Assembly (NCBI RefSeq): GCF_023544465.1
Contig: NZ_JALPVL010000006.1
Location: 62,001-126,000 of the forward strand
Direction of reading: 5' to 3'
Length of the DNA stretch: 64,000 bases
Origin: Paractinoplanes maris
GTDB taxonomy: Bacteria > Actinomycetota > Actinomycetes > Mycobacteriales > Micromonosporaceae
The notes under the pieces are model-generated. The model was not told the DNA's origin and did no database searches. It saw nothing but the letters and a program-made list of their open reading frames with translations. A program made the position numbers and the translations under genes. This document shows positions 34,821 through 43,966 of this stretch, piece after piece. How positions within the stretch are numbered: position 1 is the first letter of the stretch; each line of letters starts with the position of its first letter.

Positions 34821-37800
34821 TCATCCAGGCACGTCAGACGCGTAGGCGACAGTCGCGGGTGCGGTGGCTCCCAGAGGCTCGGTGGCGAGCGCGGCGCGCA
34901 GCTCCTCGGCTGCCACCCGCTCACTGACCTGCTCGGTCGCATAGGCCAGCCGGACCGCTTCCTCGGAGGCCGCCCGGGCGTCCTGGCACCGGTCGGCCGC
35001 GGCCAGCACCCGGGCGTGGACCATCGCGGCCAGCACCCCGCTGCGCACGTCCTCGGCCTTCACCTGGCGGGCGCGCTCGATCCAGGTCAGGGCGGCGTCC
35101 ACCCGGCCGTCGGCCAGCAGGGCCGAGGCGTACGAGGCCAGGGCGTGCCGCCGCGAGAAGAGCAGCGACGGCACCCCGGTGTCGGTGGCGATCGGCGCCA
35201 GCAGGCCCATCGCGGTCGTCGCGTCACCCGTACGCAGCCGCGCCTCGGCCAGCAGCACCCGCGGGCCGACCTGGGCCGGCGCCATCGGATTGTGCGGCTC
35301 GACGGCCGACATCACCCGGCGCGCGTCGGCCTCGGCCCCGGCCAGGTCGCCCCGGTTGAGCGAGACGAACCCGCGCACCGTGCCGGCCATGCCCAGCAGC
35401 AGCGGGTGGCCGGTGCGGTCGGCGTAGGCCAGCGCGTCGGTCAGCAGGTCGTACGAGTGGTCGAGCTCGCCCAGGCCGCGGGCAATGGCGCCCCGGACGA
35501 CCAGAGCCAGACCCCGCCCCCAGTCGTCCCCGACCGCGTTGAAGTCCCGGTAGGCCCGGCGTGCCTCGCCGTCGGCCTCAGCCAGCTCGCCCAGCTCGGA
35601 GGCCGCGTACGCCTCGACGGCGCGCAGCGTGCCGACGGCCCAGGCCTCGCCCACCCGGTCACCGAAGGGCAGGAAGACCCGGGCCAGCCGGCGCGACTCC
35701 TGCAGGCGGCCGGAGAGCAGCCGGGCGAACGCCGTGGTGCCCCGCAGCCACGAGCGGCCCACCGGGTCACCCAGCTCGGCGAAGAGCCGGGCCGCGCGCC
35801 CGAGCACCGCGTCGGTGCCCGCGAAATCGCCCCGGGTGGTGGTCACCCAGGCGAGGTTCTGCAAAGCCCAGGCCTGCCCGTGCCGGTCACCGGCGGCCAG
35901 CGTCACCTGGTAGGCCGCGGCGAACCGGCTGCTGGCCTGGCTCAGCCGGCCGGCCAGGAAGTCGGCCATGCCGAGGCGGCGCATCGCGTTGGCCCGCTCC
36001 GGCAGCAGCTCGGCCTCGGTCGCCACCTCGAGCGCCTCCTGCCAGGCGGCCACCGCCCGGCCGATGTCGCCCAGCGCCTCGTGCGCCCGGCCGACCACCA
36101 GCAACGCCTCGGCCTTGTTGACCGGCTCGTCGGCGGCGTTCTTGGCGATCCGCTCGCCCTGGGTCAGCGCCTCCTCGGCCCGGCCCAGGCGCAGCAGGGC
36201 CCGGGCGTGCACAAGCTGGTCGGACAGCGGCAGACCGTCCGGGGTCAGCGCGGCGGCCCGCTCGGCGTACTCGATCGAGGCGGCCGGTTCGATGTTGGCC
36301 AGCGCCCGGCGGGCCAGGCGGCCCAGCGCGCTGACACCGAGCGGGGCGACCTCGCGGACGGCGGCCTCGGGGCGCAGCCGCACCGCGTTGGCCAGCTCGA
36401 CCGCGCACTCGGCGTGCGTGGCCACAAAGGCGTCGCGCTCGTTGTCGGTCAGGTTGAGCCGGCCCGCGCTGTCGTAACCGACCCGCTCGAGGCTCTCGGG
36501 GGCGGCCCACTGGGCCAGATAGGCATGCCGCTCGGCCAGGTCGGCCTTGCCGATGCCGGAGTAGGCGGCCTCGCGCATCAGCGGGGTCGCGAAGGCGTAG
36601 CCGCCCCGCGACCGGTGCAGCATGCGGCGCTGGAGCAGCTCGTCGATCGAGCGTTCCAGCTCGACCGCGGCCACCGCCCCGGGCCGCGCGTCGCTCGACG
36701 CCCGGCGCTCGCGGAGCGCTTCGATGACGCCGGCCGGCACCCGGTCTCCCGCCACGGCCGCGTCGCGCAGCACGGAGCGCGGCTCGGGCGGCAGCGCGTC
36801 GATGCGGGCCGCCAGCACCGCGGCCAGGTCACGGGAGAGCAGCTGACGGCCGAGCGAGCCGTCGGCCAGCTGCCACTTGCCGGCCGCGTTGGCCCCGACG
36901 GCCGGGGTCAGCGCGCCCCGCTCCATGAGCAGGGTGACCATCTCGGCCAGATAGAACGGGTTGCCCTGGGCGGTGGCCAGCAGCCGATCGGTGTCGGGCT
37001 GCGGCAGCTTGCCGCCGTTGAGATAAGAGGTGAGCAGGCGCGACGCGTCGGCACCGCGCAGCGGCGGCAACGTGTGCACCTCGGCGTCGGCCAGCCGGGT
37101 CAGGGCACCCGCCGTACGCACCAGCTCGGGCCGGCCGAGCAGCAGCACCACCACCGGGCCGTCGAGCAGCGAGAGCATCCGGCCGAGTGCGTCCACGGTC
37201 GACGCGGTGGCGTCGTGCAGGTCGTCCACGATGACCACCAGCGGCGCCTCGGCGGCCAGCGCGCTGAGCAGCTCGGCCACCGCGGCCGAGATCGCCTCGG
37301 CGTCGGCCCGCTTGGTCGAGGGCTGCCAGTCGGCGTCGGCCGCCGGGCCGACCGGGTTGGCCGGCGCCTCGCCATAGCCGAGCAGTGCCAGCAGGCGGTC
37401 GATGTCGACGACGGCCGGCTCGCCGTCGCGACCGAGCCGGTTGGCCAGTTTGCGCAGCCTCTCCTCGACCACCGAGCGGCCCACGCTGGCCACGACGTCC
37501 TTGGGCAGGCCGACCGATTTCCGGACGAGATCGGCCAGCGGAGCGAACCGCCGGCGCTCACCGAACGCGCGGCAGCGCACCCGCAGGACCCGGGCCCCGG
37601 TGTGCGCCGCGTAGCGCCCGTTGCCCACGTCGTAGCCGGCGGCCAGCCGCTTGACCTCGCCCGCGAACCGGGACTTGCCGATGCCCGCCTCGGCGGTCAT
37701 CACCATCACGCGCGACGTGCCGGAGTCGATCGACTCGGCCAGCCGCCCGGCCACCCGGCCCAGCTCGATCTCGCGGCCCACGAAGGGCGCCTCGTCCCCC

Positions 37801-38471
37801 AGGCCGGAGCGGGTGCCGGGCGCGTCGTGCAGGCCGAGCAGCTCGAACGCCGGCACCGGCTCGCGCTTGCCCTTGAGCCGCAGCGGACGTAACTGACGCC
37901 AGGAGGCCACGTGCCGGGTGCCACCACTCGTGCGGGAACCGGCGTAGACCGCGCCGACGGCGGCCGCGTCGGCCAGCCGGGCGGCGGTGTTCACCGTGTC
38001 GCCGATGACGGTGTATTCGATCGCGGCCTGGATGCCGGCGACCACCTCGCCGGTGTTGAGCCCGACCCGCAGGCCGAGCGGGGCGCCGCCGCCACGCTCG
38101 TCGTCGAGCACCCGGCGGACCGCCCGCTGCATGCTCAGCGCGGCCCGGACCGCCCGCTCGGCGTCGTCCTCGTGGGCCACCGGAGCGCCGAAGACGGCCA
38201 TGATGCCGTCGCCGGTCAGCTTGTCGACGTGGCCGCCGAAGGTCTTGACCGCACCGGCCAGAGCGGCCAGCACCCGGTCGGTGACCGCGCCGACCCGCTC
38301 GGGGTCGAGGTCCTCCGACCAGGAGGTGAAGTCGGACAAGTCACCGAAGAGAACCGTGACGATGCGCCGCTCGGCCGCCGGCAGGGTCGCGGCCGCCGCC
38401 AGCGCCGCGCCGCAGTTGTGGCAGAAGCGGGCGCCCGGCACGGCGACGGTTCCACACACAGGACAGGTCAC
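34821..38471 (-). CDS. Zinc ribbon-class III nucleotide cyclase-AAA ATPase-TPR protein
   Basis: 1216 residues from GTG 38471, overlapping the MBL gene stop (GTGA). Order: zinc ribbon with CPVC and CHNC (residues 4-20); class III cyclase domain with metal Asp in LFGDLSDF and second Asp in DKLTGDGIMAVFG, plus YTVIGDTVNTAARL; P-loop AEAGIGKS; Walker B-like VVIVDDLHD; then a long Ala/Leu-rich helical region with TPR-like repeats. Catalytic residues look intact, so it may make cAMP for the nearby Crp, but that link is only positional. Related multi-domain cyclase/ATPase regulators occur in mycobacteria. Confidence 0.9.
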   Translation of the reverse strand: MTCPVCGTVAVPGARFCHNCGAALAAAATLPAAERRIVTVLFGDLSDFTSWSEDLDPERVGAVTDRVLAALAGAVKTFGGHVDKLTGDGIMAVFGAPVAHEDDAERAVRAALSMQRAVRRVLDDERGGGAPLGLRVGLNTGEVVAGIQAAIEYTVIGDTVNTAARLADAAAVGAVYAGSRTSGGTRHVASWRQLRPLRLKGKREPVPAFELLGLHDAPGTRSGLGDEAPFVGREIELGRVAGRLAESIDSGTSRVMVMTAEAGIGKSRFAGEVKRLAAGYDVGNGRYAAHTGARVLRVRCRAFGERRRFAPLADLVRKSVGLPKDVVASVGRSVVEERLRKLANRLGRDGEPAVVDIDRLLALLGYGEAPANPVGPAADADWQPSTKRADAEAISAAVAELLSALAAEAPLVVIVDDLHDATASTVDALGRMLSLLDGPVVVLLLGRPELVRTAGALTRLADAEVHTLPPLRGADASRLLTSYLNGGKLPQPDTDRLLATAQGNPFYLAEMVTLLMERGALTPAVGANAAGKWQLADGSLGRQLLSRDLAAVLAARIDALPPEPRSVLRDAAVAGDRVPAGVIEALRERRASSDARPGAVAAVELERSIDELLQRRMLHRSRGGYAFATPLMREAAYSGIGKADLAERHAYLAQWAAPESLERVGYDSAGRLNLTDNERDAFVATHAECAVELANAVRLRPEAAVREVAPLGVSALGRLARRALANIEPAASIEYAERAAALTPDGLPLSDQLVHARALLRLGRAEEALTQGERIAKNAADEPVNKAEALLVVGRAHEALGDIGRAVAAWQEALEVATEAELLPERANAMRRLGMADFLAGRLSQASSRFAAAYQVTLAAGDRHGQAWALQNLAWVTTTRGDFAGTDAVLGRAARLFAELGDPVGRSWLRGTTAFARLLSGRLQESRRLARVFLPFGDRVGEAWAVGTLRAVEAYAASELGELAEADGEARRAYRDFNAVGDDWGRGLALVVRGAIARGLGELDHSYDLLTDALAYADRTGHPLLLGMAGTVRGFVSLNRGDLAGAEADARRVMSAVEPHNPMAPAQVGPRVLLAEARLRTGDATTAMGLLAPIATDTGVPSLLFSRRHALASYASALLADGRVDAALTWIERARQVKAEDVRSGVLAAMVHARVLAAADRCQDARAASEEAVRLAYATEQVSERVAAEELRAALATEPLGATAPATVAYASDVPG

Positions 38472-39274
38472 AGCGGATCCAACCTGCTTGCGGGTGTTCC
38501 TGATTCCCCGTTTTTGTGATTCAGGTAATCCAGTTGCGCCGAAGCCGACCAGACAGCCGCGAATCGCACGGCCGGATCGATGTCCGGATAGACCACCTCG
38601 ACGACCTCTTCGGCGGTGCGTGCGCCGGCCGCCATCGCCGCTTCCACCTGCGCCAATCGCTGCCGGCGGTGAGCCAGGTATTCCTGGGCGAGGGCCGCCA
38701 CGTCACTACGCGAAGGTCCGTGCCCGGGCAACATCAAGACCTTCTCGTACGCGGTCAGACGCTCGAGGCTGCCCAAATAGGCACCCAGATCGCCGTCCGG
38801 ATGGGCAACAACCGTGGTGCCACGGCCGAGAATCGTGTCACCGGTGAACATTGCCCGGGTCTTCCCCTCGGTCACCAGAAAACACACCGAATCAGAGGTA
38901 TGCCCCGGAGTGTCCAGCGTGGTGATCGTGAGCCCGCCGCCGGTCAGGGACCGAGGCAGGCTCTCGCTGCCGACGCGGTGCGCCGGATCGGCGGCCAGCA
39001 CCGGGACGCCCCCCATCATCACGGAGAGCTGCGCGGCGCCCTCGACGTGATCGTGATGACCGTGGGTAACCAGAATGAAGTCACCCGGACCGTGGTCCGC
39101 GATGCGCCGCAGATGGGTCTCGTCGAGCGGTCCGGGGTCGATGACGACAGCGCGGGCAGCCCCCGCGGCCCGCAGCACCCAGGTATTAGTGCCGTCCAGC
39201 GTCATCGGGCCCGGGTTGGGCGCACGCAGCAGCGTCACCCAGCCCGGCAGCCCGTTCGGCTCAGCACCCCCCAT
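38468..39274 (-). CDS. Metallo-beta-lactamase-fold hydrolase (LACTB2-like)
   Basis: 268 residues from ATG 39274. The metal motif is THGHHDHVEG, with further ligands in DTPGHTSDS and FTGDTILG and LPGHGP near the C-terminus. The N-terminal NPGPMTLDGTNTWVL and C-terminal winged-helix-like tail match LACTB2-type hydrolases or RNases. Equivalent in position to Rv3677c. The stop overlaps the start of the cyclase-ATPase gene, an unusual coupling. Confidence 0.9.
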   Translation of the reverse strand: MGGAEPNGLPGWVTLLRAPNPGPMTLDGTNTWVLRAAGAARAVVIDPGPLDETHLRRIADHGPGDFILVTHGHHDHVEGAAQLSVMMGGVPVLAADPAHRVGSESLPRSLTGGGLTITTLDTPGHTSDSVCFLVTEGKTRAMFTGDTILGRGTTVVAHPDGDLGAYLGSLERLTAYEKVLMLPGHGPSRSDVAALAQEYLAHRRQRLAQVEAAMAAGARTAEEVVEVVYPDIDPAVRFAAVWSASAQLDYLNHKNGESGTPASRLDPL

Positions 39275-39383
39275 GCCGGAAATCCTACGTCGCGCAGGGG
39301 GTTGAACAAGAGGACCGGATGTGCGATCTCAGTGTCCGCTCAGGTCACGCATTGCGACCGGAACGGCCGATCGGGGTGGGGGT

Positions 39384-39869
39384 TTACGCCACCTCGACGA
39401 TGATTTCGACCTCGACCGGCGCGTTCAGGGGCAACTCCGCCACGCCGACCGCGCTGCGCGCGTGCCGCCCCTGCTCGCCGAAGACGTCACCGAAAAGGTT
39501 CGAGGCCCCGTTGATCACAGCCGGCTGAGCCGTGAAGCCCGGAGCCGACGCCACGAAGCCGGTCAGCTTGACGATCTTGACCACGCGGCCGAGGCCGACC
39601 AGCGCCTCGATCGCCGCCAGTCCGTTCAGCGCGCACAGGCGGGCCAGCTCGGTGCCCTGCTCGGCGGTGACCTCGGCGCCGAGCTTGCCGGCCTGCGGCA
39701 GCTTGCCCTCGACGAGGGGGAGCTGCCCCGAGACGTACACGTAGTTGCCCGTCTGCACGGCGGGCACGTAGGACGCCAGCGGCGGCACCACCGCGGGCAG
39801 GGTCAGACCCAGCTCGGCGAGCTTCGCGTACGCGTCGACGCCCCCTTCACCACTGATCGGCGTGGTCAA
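39384..39869 (-). CDS. RidA-family protein (second copy)
   Basis: 161 residues from TTG 39869, 6 nt after GGAGG; no ATG or GTG start fits. Rid fold elements: YVYVSGQLPLVEG, LCALNGLAAIEAL, VKLTGFVASAPGF and a C-terminal VEVEIIVEVA strand. It is longer at the N-terminus than the Rid protein at 6482-6883 and resembles Rv3678c by position and features. Reactive imine hydrolysis is possible but the key Arg of true RidA is not seen. Confidence 0.85.
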   Translation of the reverse strand: MTTPISGEGGVDAYAKLAELGLTLPAVVPPLASYVPAVQTGNYVYVSGQLPLVEGKLPQAGKLGAEVTAEQGTELARLCALNGLAAIEALVGLGRVVKIVKLTGFVASAPGFTAQPAVINGASNLFGDVFGEQGRHARSAVGVAELPLNAPVEVEIIVEVA

Positions 39870-39933
39870 GCTGTGCCTCCGTTGTCGTGCTCTCCTGGCC
39901 CTGCGTTCGTCTCCTGCACTCCGGTGCAGTCGA

Positions 39934-40089
39934 TCACGACTTCGGCCGCTTCATGTAAGCCACCAGCTGCTCGGCGTTCGGCCCGGGAACCACCTGTACG
40001 AGCTCCCACCCGTCCTCGCCCCAGTTGTCGAGGATCTGCTTGGTCGCGTGGACCAGCAGGGGCACGGTCACGTACTCCCACTTCTGCAT
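39934..40089 (-). CDS. Small DUF4177-type protein
   Basis: 51 residues from ATG 40089, 9 nt after GGGAG. The sequence begins MQKWEYVTVPLL, contains LDNWGEDGWELVQVV and ends in YMKRPKS, the pattern of DUF4177 proteins. It is the equivalent of the small Rv3678A gene between the RidA-like gene and the ArsA-type pair. Function unknown. Confidence 0.85.
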   Translation of the reverse strand: MQKWEYVTVPLLVHATKQILDNWGEDGWELVQVVPGPNAEQLVAYMKRPKS

Positions 40090-40207
40090 CGCTGCCTACT
40101 CCCTAATCGTCGGAACCTCGATCAGCTTAGGGCCCGCGACGAGGTCGCCTTGGCTAGGCTGAGCGAGCCGCGGAGCGGACCGAGACCGGGAGATCACGGA
40201 GGGCGAC

Positions 40208-41110
40208 ATGACACACCCGCAGGGCGGCGAACCGGGCCGTGATTCGCCCGGACCGCCCCACGAGTGGCCGCCGCCCGCCCCCTCCCCCGTCCCGCCACCC
40301 GCGCCCCCGCCGGCGACCGACTTCATCGACGCCGCCCCGTCGCCGGACGACGCGACCTATCCCCCGCCCGGCGCCTTCGCGGACGAAGCCGAGGCCCCGC
40401 CGCACGAGTCCGTGTCTCCGCCATCGCACGACTTCGCGGACGAGACATCGCCGCACGAGAGCACCCAGGTGATCTCGCCCGAGCCGAGCGGCTGGCAGCC
40501 CGCCCCCGCGACCTCGCCCTGGCACGCCCAGCACGAGGCCCCCGGCGAATGGCAGACGACTCCGCCCGAGCACCTGGCCTGGCAGCACACGATCCCGGTC
40601 GACATCGCGCAACCCGAGCCGATCTGGTCCGGTCCGCAGCCCCACCCGCTGCCGCCCGAGCCGGGCCCGCGCCGCAAGGGTGCGCTCTGGGTCTCGCTGG
40701 CATTGGTCGGCACCTTGTTCCTCTGTGGCGGCGGTGCCGTCTCGGCCTACTTCCTGCTGCGCGACGCCGACAACCCCGGCTCACCCGATCCGGCCACGGC
40801 CGTCGAGCGCTTCCTGACCGCGGTCTACACCGAGCAGGACGCGGCCGCGGCCGACGACCTGGTCTGCCGCGAGGCCCGGGACGAGACGAAGATCTCCGAC
40901 CGGGTCACCGACATCAAGGCGTACGCCGGCGGCTACACCGACCCGGTCTTCCGCTGGGCCGACCCCCGGGTCTCGGACAGCTCCGACGACCGCGCCCTGG
41001 TCTCGGTCGAGCTCACCATGTCCACCGCCGACGAGAAGACGGCGTCGCAGGATCTCGAGTTCACCGTGATCCGCAAGACGGGCTGGCTGGTCTGCGAGGT
41101 GGCCGGCTGA
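40208..41110 (+). CDS. Pro-rich membrane protein with NTF2-like domain
   Basis: 300 residues from ATG 40208. About 155 residues of Pro/Glu/His-rich cytoplasmic sequence are followed by a membrane segment (ALWVSLALVGTLFLCGGGAVSAYF, residues ~158-182) and a ~115-residue domain starting DPATAVERFLTAVY and ending W-L-V-C-E-V. The same plan is seen at 1495-2031, so the two are probably paralogues. Precedes the ArsA-type genes by 23 bp and may be cotranscribed with them. Function unknown. Confidence 0.75.
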   Translation: MTHPQGGEPGRDSPGPPHEWPPPAPSPVPPPAPPPATDFIDAAPSPDDATYPPPGAFADEAEAPPHESVSPPSHDFADETSPHESTQVISPEPSGWQPAPATSPWHAQHEAPGEWQTTPPEHLAWQHTIPVDIAQPEPIWSGPQPHPLPPEPGPRRKGALWVSLALVGTLFLCGGGAVSAYFLLRDADNPGSPDPATAVERFLTAVYTEQDAAAADDLVCREARDETKISDRVTDIKAYAGGYTDPVFRWADPRVSDSSDDRALVSVELTMSTADEKTASQDLEFTVIRKTGWLVCEVAG

Positions 41111-41133
41111 CCGGTCGCCGTACCGTTGAGGCC

Positions 41134-42087
41134 ATGGGCGAGCACGTCAGCAGATGGCCGGCACGACTGCATGTGGTGACCGGCAAGGGCGGCACAGGTA
41201 AGACCAGTGTCGCCGCGGCCTTGGCCCTCGGGCTGGCCGCCGGGGGCAAGCGCACGTTGCTGGTCGAGGTCGAGGGGCGGCAGGGCATCGCCCAGCTCTT
41301 CGAGACCGAGCCGCTGCCCTACAAGGAGTTGCGGATCGCCAAGGTCGCCGGCGGCGGTGAGGTGCGGGCGCTGGCCGTCGACCCCGAGGAGGCCCTGCTC
41401 GAATACCTCGACATGTTCTATCACCTGGGCGCGGCCGGCCGGGCCCTGCGCAAGGTGGGCGCCATCGACTTCGCCACCACGATCGCTCCGGGCCTGCGCG
41501 ACGTCCTGCTCACCGGCAAGGTCAAGGAGGCGACCACCCGGTCGCAGGACGGCCGGCGGGCGTACGACGCGGTGGTGCTCGACGCCCCGCCGACCGGCCG
41601 CATCGGCCGCTTCCTCAACGTCACCGCCGAGACGGCCAAGCTGGCCAAGATGGGCCCGATCAAGACGCAGAGCGACGGCGTGGCCTCCCTGCTGCGCTCG
41701 CCGATCACGTCGGTGCACGTGGTCACCCTGCTCGAGGAGATGCCGGTGCAGGAGACGCTGGACGCGATCGCCGAGCTGGAGGCGCTGCGCATCCCGGTCG
41801 GCCGGATCATCCTCAACGCCACCCGCCCGGCCCTGGCCACCACCGGCAAGGTGACCAAAGCCGAGCTCAAGCGGGGCCTGGTCGAGGCCGGCCTGCCGTC
41901 CGACGCGGCCACCGTGAGCGGGCTCGCCACCGAGGTGAAGGCGCACCTGACCCGCCAGGAGCTGGAGGAGTCGCTGCGCGCGGAGCTCACCGAGGCCGGC
42001 CGCCCCCTGGTCGAGCTGCCGCTGCTGCCCCGCGGAGTCGACCAGGGCGGGCTCGACGAGCTGGCCGCGGCGCTGATGTCTGCGTGA
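41134..42087 (+). CDS. ArsA/Get3-type ATPase, first of pair
   Basis: 317 residues from ATG 41134. The deviant Walker A GKGGTGKTS with signature Lys is near residue 18, followed by VEVEGRQGIAQLF and a switch-like DAPPTGRIGRFL. Matches Rv3679 in order. The family uses ATP to drive transfer of clients (membrane proteins for Get3, arsenite for ArsA); the mycobacterial pair is not an arsenic pump. Probably works as a heteromer with the next gene product. The cysteine zinc/arsenite sites of Get3/ArsA are not evident. Confidence 0.9.
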   Translation: MGEHVSRWPARLHVVTGKGGTGKTSVAAALALGLAAGGKRTLLVEVEGRQGIAQLFETEPLPYKELRIAKVAGGGEVRALAVDPEEALLEYLDMFYHLGAAGRALRKVGAIDFATTIAPGLRDVLLTGKVKEATTRSQDGRRAYDAVVLDAPPTGRIGRFLNVTAETAKLAKMGPIKTQSDGVASLLRSPITSVHVVTLLEEMPVQETLDAIAELEALRIPVGRIILNATRPALATTGKVTKAELKRGLVEAGLPSDAATVSGLATEVKAHLTRQELEESLRAELTEAGRPLVELPLLPRGVDQGGLDELAAALMSA

Positions 42088-42133
42088 CGTGACACAGTCA
42101 CCGTGCGCGGGATCAACGACGGATTACGCTTGA

Positions 42134-43321
<1,188 letters not shown>

Positions 43322-43328
43322 GTGCCGG

Positions 43329-43631
43329 TCAGCGGGTGGGGACGAGCACCTTGTCGGCGCCCTTCTCCCGCATCGCGGCCTCGAACATCTTGCGCCAACT
43401 CGCCACGTGCGGGTGCCGGCGCAGCAACGCGCGCCGCTCCCGCTCGGTCATGCCTCCCCAGACGCCGAACTCGATCCTGTTGTCCAGGGCATCGGCGAGG
43501 CACTCGTAGCGAACCGGGCAGCTGCGGCAGATCCTCTTCGCCACGTTCTGCTCGGCGCCCTGCACGAACAGCGCGTCAGGGTCGCCACTCTGACACGCCG
43601 CCATGCTGGGCCAGTCGCTGATCATCCCCAT
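43329..43631 (-). CDS. whiB: WhiB-family iron-sulfur regulator
   Basis: 100 residues from ATG 43631 (ATG 43625 also possible) behind a GGGGGG run. Four cysteines bind a 4Fe-4S cluster: Cys in MAACQ and the C-x2-C-x5-C group CRSCPVRYEC. The G-V-W-G-G turn and basic TERERRALLRRH region, which bind sigma factor or DNA, follow. By position next to ArsA pair and PBP it corresponds to WhiB4 (Rv3681c), an oxygen/NO-responsive regulator. Only 7 bp separate its stop from the convergent ATPase stop. Confidence 0.93.
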   Translation of the reverse strand: MGMISDWPSMAACQSGDPDALFVQGAEQNVAKRICRSCPVRYECLADALDNRIEFGVWGGMTERERRALLRRHPHVASWRKMFEAAMREKGADKVLVPTR

Positions 43632-43741
43632 GTAAAACGTCCCCCCTTGCGTTACCCCCCTCGACGCCCGCTGCGCTTCCGACCCTCGAACGAGTTCGGT
43701 CCCCAAGCGGCACAGACGTCGTGCGACAAGCTCGCCGGACC

Positions 43742-43771
43742 ATCATGCTCTGTAGTCGGGCGATTACGCAA
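43742..43771 (-). promoter_or_regulatory. Candidate whiB promoter
   Basis: On the minus strand TTGCGT (43771-43766), an 18-bp spacer and CATGAT (43747-43742) lie 110 bp upstream of the whiB start. Fair match to a housekeeping promoter. The 334-bp region 43632-43965 between whiB and the PBP gene otherwise shows no gene. Confidence 0.35.
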
Positions 43772-43953
43772 CGTTGTACCTGAAATACGTACAGCCCGGC
43801 GGTTCCGGGCAAAGGCCACGAAGGCCATGCTGGCCTCTCCGGCTTGTTACGGGAGGGGTTCTCGTAAATCCCCCCAAGATCTGGGCCGCCGGTGCACACT
43901 GAATCGGGGCGAAGCGTGACCTTTCCGAGGGGCGGTCGCGTGCTCTCTTCGCG

Positions 43954-43966
43954 TACCCTGCTCAGG
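43954..43966 (+). promoter_or_regulatory. -10 box of a probable leaderless PBP promoter
   Basis: TACCCT at 43954-43959 is followed by 6 nt and the GTG start at 43966. There is no ribosome site before this GTG, consistent with a leaderless transcript. No clear -35. Confidence 0.5.
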
